Assembly: GCA_020350905.1 (NCBI GenBank)
Contig: CP070843.1
Span: 2,125,828-2,132,154, forward strand
Source: Deltaproteobacteria bacterium
GTDB taxonomy: Bacteria; Desulfobacterota; Syntrophobacteria; BM002
DNA length: 6,327 nucleotides
Direction of reading: 5' to 3'
Numbering within the stretch: position 1 is the stretch's first letter; each line of letters opens with the position of its first letter. Positions 1 through 5,502 of the stretch are shown piece after piece. The position numbers were made by a program, and so were the translations under genes. The notes beneath the pieces are model-generated. The model was not told where the DNA came from and searched no databases. It saw nothing but the letters and a program-made list of their open reading frames with translations.

Positions 1-2
1 AA

Positions 3-1106
3 CCCCTTGCCGATATCCCCGCCAAGATTCCGGTCAGGGCTGCTGCCATAGAGACAGCAGGACCAACGGTCTCAACCATCGTCACCCCTCATACCGAATT
101 CCCCAACACTGTCTTGGTGGAAATCGGCCGAGGTTGTGGCCGGGGCTGCCGCTTCTGTGCTGCTGGTTTTGTCTATCGGCCTGTTCGGCATCAACAGGGT
201 GAGAAGGTGGTGCAAGCGGCCCTGGACAGCGCCCCCTCAGGAAGAAAAATCGGCCTGCTGAGCTCGGCTGTGTCGGATCATCCCGATATCAACTCCATCT
301 GTTTGCAGCTGAGGCAAACAGGGACACGCTTATCGGTATCTTCACTGCGAGCCGACTCTGTCACCCCTGAAATGCTGAAGGCACTACGGGAAAGTGGTCT
401 TCGAACCGTGGCCATCGCCCCTGAGGCCGGAAGCGAGCGCTTGCGGCAGGCAATTAACAAGAACTTGACCGAAGAGCAAATCCTCAATGCTGTCACGGCA
501 GTGGTCGGCTCAGGCATTCCCAATCTGAGGCTCTATTTCATGATCGGTCTGCCCACCGAAACAGAAGAGGATATAGAGGCAATAATACAGCTGGTCAAAC
601 GGGTCAAGCATGAGCAACTGGTTATCGGTCGAGGGCAGAAGCGGCTGGGCACTGTCACCCTGAGCGTCAGTTCTTTTGTACCCAAACCGTTCACACCCTT
701 TCAGTGGGTTCCGTTCTCCAATCTTTCCACACTCAAGCGACGAATAAGAAAACTCAGACGAGGCCTTGGTGCGGTGGCCAACGTGCGGGTGCATGCCGAT
801 GTCCCCCGTTGGGCCTACATCCAGGCGCTTCTGGCCCGCGGCGACCGGCGGTTGGCACCCCTGCTGGCAACAGTGGCACAGGAAAACGGCAATTGGAGCA
901 AGTCCTTCAAGGCGGTCAATGTTAACCCAGAATTCTATGTTTCTCGCCAACGGGAGCGAGAAGAGCTTTTCCCCTGGGACTTTATAGATCACGGTGTCAA
1001 CAAAGATTATCTCTGGCATGAATACCAGCAGGCCCTTGAAGGCCAGATCACAGAGGCGTGCGAGCCGGATAACTGCGTGGTTTGTGGAGTATGTGGAGAC
1101 AATTAG
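3..1106 (+). CDS. Radical SAM protein, TIGR03960-like (C-terminal part; 5' end outside window)
   Basis: The frame is open from the left edge, so the gene starts upstream. The TTG at 114 is internal, because residues resembling the family's pre-core segment (THTEF-like PHTEFPNTV) precede it in frame. The [4Fe-4S]/SAM motif CGRGCRFC (CxxxCxxC) has its cysteine codons at 135, 147 and 156. Downstream are the expected radical SAM barrel elements: SSLRADSVTPEML, IAPEAGSERLR and LRLYFMIGLPTET. The end reads FPWDFIDHGVNKDYLWHEYQQAL followed by a cysteine cluster, CVVCGVC (codons 1074, 1083, 1092). This is how I remember the TIGR03960 family ending. Members carry a B12-binding-like N-terminus, which would lie outside the window. 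The reaction and substrate are not established for this family. It is presumably cytosolic. The tail cysteines could bind an auxiliary cluster or metal (inference). The family call is strong and the function is unknown. Confidence 0.9.
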   Translation, partial: PLADIPAKIPVRAAAIETAGPTVSTIVTPHTEFPNTVLVEIGRGCGRGCRFCAAGFVYRPVRHQQGEKVVQAALDSAPSGRKIGLLSSAVSDHPDINSICLQLRQTGTRLSVSSLRADSVTPEMLKALRESGLRTVAIAPEAGSERLRQAINKNLTEEQILNAVTAVVGSGIPNLRLYFMIGLPTETEEDIEAIIQLVKRVKHEQLVIGRGQKRLGTVTLSVSSFVPKPFTPFQWVPFSNLSTLKRRIRKLRRGLGAVANVRVHADVPRWAYIQALLARGDRRLAPLLATVAQENGNWSKSFKAVNVNPEFYVSRQREREELFPWDFIDHGVNKDYLWHEYQQALEGQITEACEPDNCVVCGVCGDN

Positions 1107-1174
1107 CACAGTGGGTATACTCAAGTAGAAAATATACATTTCATTGGGTGCGAAAAGCTGATGCAAGACATCTT

Positions 1175-1324
1175 AAATCCGAATATCGAAATTCGAAATT
1201 CGAAACAAATTCAAAATTCAAATGTGCAAAACAAAAAACACTTCACGAATACAGAGCTTTTTCGGTTTCGGTCATTTGGATTTTGGTAATTTGTCTCGGA
1301 TTTCGTGCTTCGGATTTCGAATTT
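1175..1324. repeat. 150-bp imperfect palindrome (MITE-like intergenic element)
   Basis: The left arm (about 1175-1231) and the right arm (about 1264-1324) are imperfect reverse complements over nearly 60 bp, with a spacer of about 32 bp. The right arm read in reverse complement gives AAATTCGAAATCCGAAGC and so on, which follows the left arm AAATCCGAATATCGAAAT with scattered substitutions and small indels. Both arms contain CAAAT/ACAAATT blocks and 7-nt-spaced ATTCGAA units. I see no coding potential. It could fold as a long hairpin in RNA or be a degenerate non-autonomous element. I recall similar palindromes in spacers of environmental deltaproteobacterial and candidate-phylum genomes, but could not check. 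Confidence 0.75.
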
Positions 1325-1328
1325 TTGA

Positions 1329-1363
1329 CTCCATGCTCCATGCTCCATGCTCCATGCCCCATG
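1329..1363. repeat. Heptamer tandem repeat CTCCATG x4 plus one variant
   Basis: Four perfect copies of CTCCATG (1329-1356) are followed by CCCCATG (1357-1363). The array sits directly after the long palindrome and 22 bp before the start of the exonuclease gene. The same unit returns in degenerate form at 3710-3751, and as reverse complement (GGGGCAT) at 3522-3535. Confidence 0.95.
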
Positions 1364-1385
1364 CCTTGAGCCACGATTATACGCT

Positions 1386-2171
1386 ATGTTAGAGCATACT
1401 TTCTTGCACCTCCCCCACATCGGTCCCAGGACCGAGATTGACCTCTGGTGCCGGGGAATTCTCACCTGGGATGACCTGGAGCTTCACCTCAAGGATTGGC
1501 CAAAAGATACTGAGCGACGGCGACGCATAACCAGGCAGATTTACGAGTCCATTGAGCACCGCGGCCAAGCCGCTTACTTCTACAACCGCCTCCCCTCTGC
1601 CGAGCGCTGGCGGCTCTATCGGGACTTCCGAAACCGCTGCGGCTTTCTGGACATTGAGACCACGGGTACGAGCAGTTACGACCACGAAATTACCGTCATC
1701 GGTCTCTATGACGGCCTCCGGATGCACCACTTCATCAACGGGGAAAACTTGGAGGAGTTCGAGGATGCCGTAGAGGGTTATGATTTGCTGATTACCTTCA
1801 ATGGCTGTAGATTTGACCTCCCCTTCATCGCCGGTTTTTTCCCCAACCTCCAGTTCCGTCAGGCCCACATCGATCTGCTTCATGTGGCACGGCGGCTGGG
1901 CTACCGCGGCGGCCTCAAACGAATCGAGCCTCTTTTTGGAATCTTTCGCGACTCGGAGATCCAGGAGATGAGCGGCTACGAGGCGGTTTTGCTCTGGCAC
2001 GAACATCTCGGTGGCAGTCCCGACGCCCTTCCCACACTGCTCAAATACAATGAAGCTGACGTTGTCAACCTCAAGACCATCATGGAGATCGCCTGGGAAC
2101 GGCTGCAGCAGGAGTTGGAGCTCGCCGCGGGCCGCATGTTGCCATTCGATCTAGTGAACAGTAAACTGTGA
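1386..2171 (+). CDS. YprB-like RNase H-fold exonuclease (PF13482 / COG3359 type)
   Basis: A protein of 261 aa that opens MLEHTFLHLPHIGPRTEIDLWCRGILTWDDL, a start typical of this family. I chose ATG 1386 because the upstream in-frame ATG at 1347 lies inside the CTCCATG repeat and would add 13 repeat-derived residues. No clear Shine-Dalgarno is visible. The DEDD-type 3'-5' exonuclease motifs are all present: D89-I-E91 in FLDIETTG (Exo I), N139-GCRF-D144 (Exo II), and Y221-NEA-D225 (Exo III, DEDDy-like). The predicted activity is metal-dependent cleavage of DNA or RNA in the cytosol. The natural substrate is not established, although B. subtilis YprB gives the family its name. The last codons (VNSKL) and the stop fall in a heptamer repeat. 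The family call is strong; the physiological role is unknown. Confidence 0.9.
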   Translation: MLEHTFLHLPHIGPRTEIDLWCRGILTWDDLELHLKDWPKDTERRRRITRQIYESIEHRGQAAYFYNRLPSAERWRLYRDFRNRCGFLDIETTGTSSYDHEITVIGLYDGLRMHHFINGENLEEFEDAVEGYDLLITFNGCRFDLPFIAGFFPNLQFRQAHIDLLHVARRLGYRGGLKRIEPLFGIFRDSEIQEMSGYEAVLLWHEHLGGSPDALPTLLKYNEADVVNLKTIMEIAWERLQQELELAAGRMLPFDLVNSKL

Positions 2172-2181
2172 ACGGTAAACG
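2154..2181. repeat. Heptamer repeat GTGAACA/GTAAACT, spans the exonuclease stop codon
   Basis: Four 7-nt units in a row: GTGAACA, GTAAACT, GTGAACG, GTAAACG (a 14-bp pattern repeated twice). The TGA stop of the upstream gene (2169-2171) is inside the third unit, so the protein's C-terminus is repeat-encoded. Confidence 0.85.
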
Positions 2182-2201
2182 GAACAGATACCCTTTTTTA
2201 A

Positions 2202-2228
2202 AATCCGCAATCCGCAATCCGCAATTCC
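2202..2228. repeat. Heptamer repeat AATCCGC x3 plus partial copy
   Basis: Three perfect AATCCGC units (2202-2222) are followed by AATTCC. The spacing is 7 nt, as in the other arrays, but the unit sequence is unrelated to CTCCATG. Confidence 0.9.
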
Positions 2229-2265
2229 AACTATCCCCGCCAGCTGCCCTCCACCCGATGCTCTA

Positions 2266-2288
2266 CCTGTCCTGAGCTTGTCGAAGGA
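2266..2288. repeat. Dispersed 23-bp intergenic motif (CCTGTCCTGAGC / TTGTCGAAGGA)
   Basis: The string made of CCTGTCCTGAGC followed by TTGTCGAAGGA matches a short motif I remember from spacers of many unrelated environmental bacteria, often written in the other direction as TTCGACAAGCTCAGGA. It occurs once in this window. The assignment rests on memory, not on a search. Confidence 0.5.
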
Positions 2289-2328
2289 TGCCCCATGCTC
2301 AATGTCTCACCCCTCCCGAATTTTTCTT

Positions 2329-2356
2329 TTGCCTACTTTCTACAAAATGGTATAAT
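2329..2356 (+). promoter_or_regulatory. Sigma-70-type promoter of the ATPase gene
   Basis: TTGCCT (2329-2334) and a perfect TATAAT (2351-2356) are separated by 16 bp. Transcription would begin near 2362-2364, giving a leader of about 46 nt before the ATG at 2410. The -10 hexamer lies inside the left arm of the palindrome at 2350-2373. Confidence 0.7.
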
Positions 2357-2373
2357 ACCAAAAAGTATTATAC
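2350..2373. promoter_or_regulatory. Perfect palindrome overlapping the -10 box (probable operator)
   Basis: GTATAATAC (2350-2358) and GTATTATAC (2365-2373) are perfect 9-bp inverted arms around CAAAAA. The arms cover the -10 element and the expected transcription start, the classic position for a repressor site. Each arm also carries TATAAT on one strand, so a minus-strand -10 is possible, but I see no matching -35. The ATPase downstream has a C-terminal winged-helix-like segment and might bind here itself (inference). Confidence 0.6.
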
Positions 2374-2409
2374 TAATATGTATATCTTTTATGTACGAAG
2401 AGGGAACTC

Positions 2410-3537
2410 ATGGGCAATCCTTTTAGATTTGGCACCGTGGTTACAGGTGAAGATTTCGCCGACAGGGAGAAGGAGCTTGAGGAGCTCGCCCGCAAGCTGA
2501 GGGGAACTGTCAGGATCTTTCTCCTTGCCCCGAGAAGATACGGCAAAACTTCTCTGATCAAAAACGTTCTCGACCTGTTGGGGCGGCAAGGCATGCTCAC
2601 CGCATACCTTGATCTGTATTGGCCCAACTCATCGCAGGAGTTCTTGGAACTTTGGATGAGCAATGTCGTTCGTAGCTCTAGGTCCATCGCCAGACGCGCC
2701 GCCAGGTTTGTTAAGGATTTTCTGCCTCGGGTGCGTCCCAAGATTAGCTTTGATCCAACTGGCAGTCCGCAGATTTCTCTTGACCTGCCCGGACCCACAC
2801 TCGCCGAGGCCGCAGAAGATGTGTTCAATCTGCCCGAGCGAATTGCCAAGGCAGAGAAGAAAAGGTTTGTAGTTGTTCTGGATGAATTTCAAGAGATCTT
2901 GAGACTAGACGGGGAAGCCCTGGAACGGCAATTGCGGGCTGCAATCCAACATCAGAAGAATGTAAGCTACCTTTTCGCTGGCAGTAAACCCCGGATCCTT
3001 ACTGACATGGTTTCGGACGAAACCCGCCCCTTTTATCAGATGGGTACGTTGATGACATTGGATAAGATTCCCGAAAAAGAATTCACCCAGTTCATAGAGA
3101 GCAAGTTCAGCAAATCGGGCAAAAGTATCTCTCCCGAGGCCTTGGGTATTCTCATGAGAAGATCTGAAAACGTGCCCCATTACGTCCAGCTCCTCTGCTT
3201 TTATCTTTGGGACCATTTTCAAGGGGTCTCTCGCATTGAGGAATCCCATGTCCAGGAAGCCATAGAAATCACCCTGCGCAGCCAAGAACCAGCCTACTTA
3301 ACCCTCTGGGAAGGACTTACTCTCCATCAACGAAAAACTCTGAAGGCCGCTGCCGCCCTGAAAGGTCGTCTGCTTACAGCAAAAGAAACCATTGCTCGCT
3401 TCAGGCTCGAGGCCGCAACCAACGTGGCGAAAAGCCTCAAGGCACTCTGCGCCAAGTCCATCCTGAGAAAAGAAAAGGAGGGCTACGTTTTCGAGGATGT
3501 CATGTTCGGCAGGTGGCTGGAGGGGCATGGGGCATAG
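2410..3537 (+). CDS. AAA/STAND-like ATPase, ATPase_2 (archaeal ATPase, PF01637 / COG1672) type
   Basis: A protein of 375 aa. ATG 2410 is supported by AGGGA at 2401-2405. The N-terminal MGNPFRFGTVVTGEDFADREKEL is the usual opening of this family. Walker A is LAPRRYGKTSL (residues about 39-49, K46, T47), with A40 where G is more common. Walker B is VVVLDEF (D158, E159), and the sensor-1 region is YLFAGSKP (about 187-194). The C-terminal 90 residues (LTLHQRKTLKAAA ... GYVFEDVMFGRWLE) look like a winged helix ending in the family's F-D-x-x-F-x-x-WL signature. It should bind and hydrolyse ATP. The biological role of these stand-alone ATPases is not settled; links to mobile DNA or defence are often proposed. 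There is no nuclease partner next to it here. The final HGA and the stop come from a GGGGCAT repeat. The family call is strong. Confidence 0.88.
   Translation: MGNPFRFGTVVTGEDFADREKELEELARKLRGTVRIFLLAPRRYGKTSLIKNVLDLLGRQGMLTAYLDLYWPNSSQEFLELWMSNVVRSSRSIARRAARFVKDFLPRVRPKISFDPTGSPQISLDLPGPTLAEAAEDVFNLPERIAKAEKKRFVVVLDEFQEILRLDGEALERQLRAAIQHQKNVSYLFAGSKPRILTDMVSDETRPFYQMGTLMTLDKIPEKEFTQFIESKFSKSGKSISPEALGILMRRSENVPHYVQLLCFYLWDHFQGVSRIEESHVQEAIEITLRSQEPAYLTLWEGLTLHQRKTLKAAAALKGRLLTAKETIARFRLEAATNVAKSLKALCAKSILRKEKEGYVFEDVMFGRWLEGHGA
3522..3535. repeat. GGGGCAT x2 at the 3' end of the ATPase gene
   Basis: Two perfect adjacent copies of GGGGCAT, the reverse complement of the CCCCATG-type heptamer seen at 1357 and 3731. 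They encode the last residues, and the T of the TAG stop is the last base of the second copy. Confidence 0.75.
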
Positions 3538-3589
3538 GGTAAATACAAAATCCCTCACTCTATACCCTTTGCTCTATGTTTTGTTCGCA

Positions 3590-3610
3590 ACTGACCACGG
3601 ACAACTGACA
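3590..3610. repeat. Heptamer repeat ACTGACC/ACGGACA/ACTGACA
   Basis: Three consecutive 7-nt units with one or two differences each. It runs into the left arm of the hairpin at 3607-3645. Confidence 0.7.
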
Positions 3611-3645
3611 AAAAGCCCTCCGTCTTCCGCCGTGTGCTTTTTGTC
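3607..3645. terminator. Possible terminator-like hairpin downstream of the ATPase gene
   Basis: GACAAAAAGC (3607-3616) and GCTTTTTGTC (3636-3645) are perfect 10-bp arms with a 19-nt loop, about 70 nt after the stop. The stem has only four G-C pairs, and the T-run is inside the stem instead of after it, so termination would be weak. It may simply be another palindrome of the repeat-rich spacer. Confidence 0.35.
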
Positions 3646-3709
3646 TTCTGCCTGCTGCTCTCTAATACTCTTCTCTTCTTTCTCGCTTTTCCCACCATGT
3701 CCCCCTCTG

Positions 3710-3751
3710 TCCCATGCTCCATGCTCCTTGCCCCATGCTCCACGCTTTATG
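3710..3751. repeat. Degenerate CTCCATG heptamer array (six units)
   Basis: Units in register: TCCCATG, CTCCATG, CTCCTTG, CCCCATG, CTCCACG, CTTTATG. This is an older-looking copy of the perfect array at 1329-1363. The preceding 3640-3710 is strongly pyrimidine-rich on this strand. Confidence 0.85.
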
Positions 3752-3759
3752 TCTTTTCA

Positions 3760-3793
3760 AATTCGTAATTCGCAATTCGAAATGCGAAATTCC
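3760..3793. repeat. AATTCGN heptamer array (four units plus partial)
   Basis: AATTCGT, AATTCGC, AATTCGA and AATGCGA are followed by AATTCC. The unit resembles the ATTCGAA motifs in the arms of the palindrome at 1175-1324. As at 1175-1363, it adjoins a CTCCATG array, here in the opposite order. Confidence 0.85.
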
Positions 3794-4033
3794 TTCCCCA
3801 TGCCTCCCCCCAATTCTGGGACGAATTTTGCACCAGACTCATGGCGAGGTCCCTGGTCGGTAGTTTTACTGAATCATTGTATTTCGCAACACTTAGCGGG
3901 GAAAACAGCCGCCCTGACTCGGCGAAGCTATGACACAGTCCGTTGCTGGTGACGTGGGAAACAGTTGTGCTGTGTACATGCGGCTGATTACCATCGCCAG
4001 TTTTCGCGTGAGAGCGAAGGGAGAGATTCGCGA
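3794..4033. other. Gene-free transition segment
   Basis: I see no ORF worth calling and no heptamer repeats on either strand. The only structure is a distant perfect 7-bp inverted repeat, CAGCCGC (3906-3912) with GCGGCTG (3980-3986), and a small hairpin TTCGC/GCGAA at 4003-4018. This segment separates the heptamer-rich chromosome from the cassette-like region. The left border of the vapBC cassette could lie here but is not resolved. Confidence 0.5.
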
Positions 4034-4062
4034 TTGACTTATATGCATAAATAATGCATACT
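4034..4062 (+). promoter_or_regulatory. vapBC promoter
   Basis: TTGACT (4034-4039) and CATACT (4057-4062) are separated by 17 bp. The predicted start point is about 4068-4070, that is, at or next to the A of the vapB ATG. No Shine-Dalgarno is visible upstream of that ATG, so a leaderless mRNA is plausible. Confidence 0.6.
4042..4060. promoter_or_regulatory. Palindromic operator between -35 and -10 of vapBC
   Basis: TATGCAT (4042-4048) and ATGCATA (4054-4060) are perfect 7-bp arms around AAATA. ATGCATA also occurs as a direct repeat with an 11-bp period. VapB-type ribbon-helix-helix antitoxins repress their own operon by binding such sites, usually together with VapC, and the position inside the promoter fits. 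Confidence 0.65.
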
Positions 4063-4069
4063 CATACAC

Positions 4070-4267
4070 ATGAGAACTACACTGAACATAGACGACAAAA
4101 TCTTAGAAGAGGCATCGCGATTGACTGGCATCAAAGAAAAGACTGCCTTGGTGCGGCTTGGACTGGAATCTTTGATTGCCCGCGAAAATAGTAAGCGCCT
4201 TGCAAGGCTGGGTGGGACTGAAAAGGATCTCCGTCCTATTCCGAGACGTAGAACAGCGAAGTCGTAG
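4070..4267 (+). CDS. vapB: VapB-family antitoxin (type II toxin-antitoxin)
   Basis: A protein of 65 aa. MRTTLNIDDKILEEASRLTGIKEKTALVRLGLESLI is a ribbon-helix-helix DNA-binding domain: the beta-strand is at residues 3-8 and two helices follow. The tail, rich in K and R (RLARLGGTEKDLRPIPRRRTAKS), would wrap and block the VapC active site. It matches the VapB_antitoxin type (PF09957) in length and sequence. The stop is 2 nt before the vapC start, so the pair is translationally coupled. Expected roles are neutralising the toxin and autorepressing at 4042-4060. In a cassette array such a pair can stabilise the array by post-segregational killing (known for integrons generally, inferred here). Confidence 0.9.
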   Translation: MRTTLNIDDKILEEASRLTGIKEKTALVRLGLESLIARENSKRLARLGGTEKDLRPIPRRRTAKS

Positions 4268-4269
4268 CC

Positions 4270-4629
4270 GTGGTCATCGTCGATACCTCGATATGGGTTA
4301 CCCATCTTCGTCAGGGCAGCCGTCATCTTAGTCAGTTGCTTCTGGATGCACAGGTAGGGTGTCATCCCTTCATAGTCGGTGAACTGGCGTGCGGTAATAT
4401 CAAGAACAGGGTTGAGTTCCTCTCCCTTCTACAATCTCTTCCAATGGCTCCAACTGTGTCTCTGGATGAACTTCTCTACTTCATCGACCGACACACATTA
4501 ATGGGCATGGGAATCGGTTTCGTCGATGCTCATCTCCTAGCTTCGGCACAATTGTCGAGGATACCCTTGTGGACTTCAGATACGAAGCTGAAATCAGCGG
4601 CAATTAAACTCGAAGTCTTTTACAGGTAA
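4270..4629 (+). CDS. vapC: VapC-family PIN-domain ribonuclease toxin
   Basis: A protein of 119 aa with a GTG start 2 nt after the vapB stop. It shows the PIN-domain acidic residues in order: D5 (IVDTSIW), E38 (VGELACGN), D86 (GFVDAHLLASA) and D104 (WTSDTKL). These bind Mg2+ and cut RNA; characterised VapC toxins cleave tRNAs or the sarcin-ricin loop of 23S rRNA. The target here cannot be told from sequence. The length is normal and all key residues are intact, so the toxin should be active unless held by VapB. An attC-like element begins about 25 nt after the stop. Confidence 0.92.
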   Translation: MVIVDTSIWVTHLRQGSRHLSQLLLDAQVGCHPFIVGELACGNIKNRVEFLSLLQSLPMAPTVSLDELLYFIDRHTLMGMGIGFVDAHLLASAQLSRIPLWTSDTKLKSAAIKLEVFYR

Positions 4630-4653
4630 CTCTTCTCCATGGGCATAACGCGA

Positions 4654-4750
4654 AGATAACCACTCGCTTACAGTCTGCAGTCGGATCCGTTCGACGCGCC
4701 TTTCGCCCTGCTCAAGGCTTGCTCTGGGCCGGTGAGATCTGCCGTTAGGC
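4654..4750 (+). other. attC: attC-like recombination site 1 (after vapBC)
   Basis: The right end is a perfect R' box GTTAGGC (4744-4750, consensus GTTRRRY). The left end is imperfect (AGATAAC at 4654-4660, or GCATAAC at 4643-4649). The inner part contains CTGCAGTCGG and a hairpin GCCTT (4698-4702) / AAGGC (4714-4718). A 41-nt block (4690-4730) matches 6121-6161 at 35 positions. The strand and order fit a cassette whose gene is vapBC. Confidence 0.65.
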
Positions 4751-4798
4751 GAGACAATATCAGGGGGTTAACACACGTTATCCAGTAAATACGTCGTT

Positions 4799-5470
4799 AT
4801 GGAATCAATAGATTATACTATGTACTTAATCCTTTCGTTACTTGTTATAGCGTGGTGCGTCTTACACAGTGCAATGATATCGGTATCGGTGACAGAATAT
4901 CTTAAGAAACGCGCGGGACCTAGATTTCGTTTTTATCGCTTATTTTTCAACCTCACTGCAATTCTAACTCTAATACCTGTCGCCTTATTAGCATATTCGA
5001 TACGAACTCAAGCGATATTCCATTGGAATGGATATATGCGGATAGGCCAAGCGCTCTTACTTGGGATAGCTTTTGTGTTGTTCTTCCTTGGCGGACGTCA
5101 CTATGATGCACGTCAGCTCTTGGGAATTAAACAGATAAGAGAAGGAACATCGAACAAGGTCATAACCGATACAGGCGAGTTAGACACTTCAGGTGTCCTG
5201 GGCATAACTCGGCATCCCTGGTATCTCGCAACTATTCTACTTATTTGGGCTCGTCAATTGGATGTCTCAGCGATTCTTGTAAATGTAATACTTACATCCT
5301 ATTTAATTGTAGGAACTTACCTCGAAGAAAAAAAACTTATAAGGGAATTTGGAGAAAAATACCTGGCCTATCAGAAGAGAGTGTCTATGCTCATACCGTA
5401 TAAGTGGCTAAAGTCGAAGATAATAAATTTGCATGGTCCGCCTAACCATGCAAATTCAGCCGACTCGTGA
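4799..5470 (+). CDS. Membrane methyltransferase, isoprenylcysteine/phospholipid methyltransferase superfamily (ICMT/NnrU/MddA-like)
   Basis: A protein of 223 aa with about five membrane segments (near 8-28, 46-66, 79-98, 143-152, 156-173). The N-terminus carries the WCVLHSAMIS and FYRLFFNLTA pattern of NnrU/MddA-like proteins. The C-terminal half has the SAM-binding signature GITRHPWYL (R138-H139-P140-W141-Y142) and EE-KKLIREFGEKYLAYQKRVSMLIP (E176, E177, F184, G185, Y188, Y191). It should be an inner-membrane enzyme that methylates a small lipophilic or thiol substrate; the exact substrate cannot be assigned. The ATG at 4799 has no good Shine-Dalgarno. The gene is visibly more AT-rich than the genes at 1-3537. 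Its last residues (GPPNHANSADS) and the stop lie within or next to attC site 2, as often seen in cassettes. Confidence 0.85.
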   Translation: MESIDYTMYLILSLLVIAWCVLHSAMISVSVTEYLKKRAGPRFRFYRLFFNLTAILTLIPVALLAYSIRTQAIFHWNGYMRIGQALLLGIAFVLFFLGGRHYDARQLLGIKQIREGTSNKVITDTGELDTSGVLGITRHPWYLATILLIWARQLDVSAILVNVILTSYLIVGTYLEEKKLIREFGEKYLAYQKRVSMLIPYKWLKSKIINLHGPPNHANSADS

Positions 5471-5497
5471 ACTCGCGGCTGATTCGCGCCGTTAAAA
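5440..5497 (+). other. attC: attC site 2 (after methyltransferase gene)
   Basis: R'' is a perfect GCCTAAC (5440-5446). The central stem TCAGCCG (5456-5462) / CGGCTGA (5476-5482) is perfect with a 13-nt loop. The right end is GTTAAAA (5491-5497). R'' extended by one base (CGCCTAAC) is the exact complement of the cassette's own start GTTAGGCG at 4744-4751. At 58 bp it is a short attC. The methyltransferase stop (5468-5470) is in the loop. Confidence 0.75.
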
Positions 5498-5502
5498 GGC
5501 AA

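Noticed and set aside
114..116. TTG as the true start of the radical SAM gene
   Set aside because: The frame is open to the left edge and the upstream residues fit the family, so the start is outside the window.
510..1166. 218-aa open frame on the minus strand
   Set aside because: It is the antisense shadow of the radical SAM gene, whose motifs are unmistakable. The antisense protein shows no domain pattern.
1329..1363. CRISPR array
   Set aside because: The units are 7 nt with no spacers, and no cas genes are present; it is a simple heptamer repeat.
1347..1385. Earlier in-frame ATG for the exonuclease
   Set aside because: It lies in the CTCCATG array, and the added residues MLHAPCLEPRLYA are repeat-derived. 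The family begins at MLEHTFLHLP.
1389..2006. 205-aa open frame on the minus strand
   Set aside because: Antisense to the exonuclease gene with its intact catalytic motifs; low-complexity composition and no recognisable family.
3497..3952. 151-aa open frame on the plus strand
   Set aside because: It overlaps the ATPase end and then translates pyrimidine-rich heptamer repeats; there is no Shine-Dalgarno and no protein-like pattern.
4654..4750. Rho-independent terminator of vapBC
   Set aside because: The palindrome is long and imperfect without a T-run, and it ends in a perfect GTTAGGC box shared with cassette borders, so attC explains it better.
5431..5451. Hairpin GCATGGT-N7-ACCATGC as a terminator
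   Set aside because: It lies in coding sequence, has no following T-run, and overlaps the attC R'' box. It is more likely a by-product of the attC region, though it could compete with attC folding.
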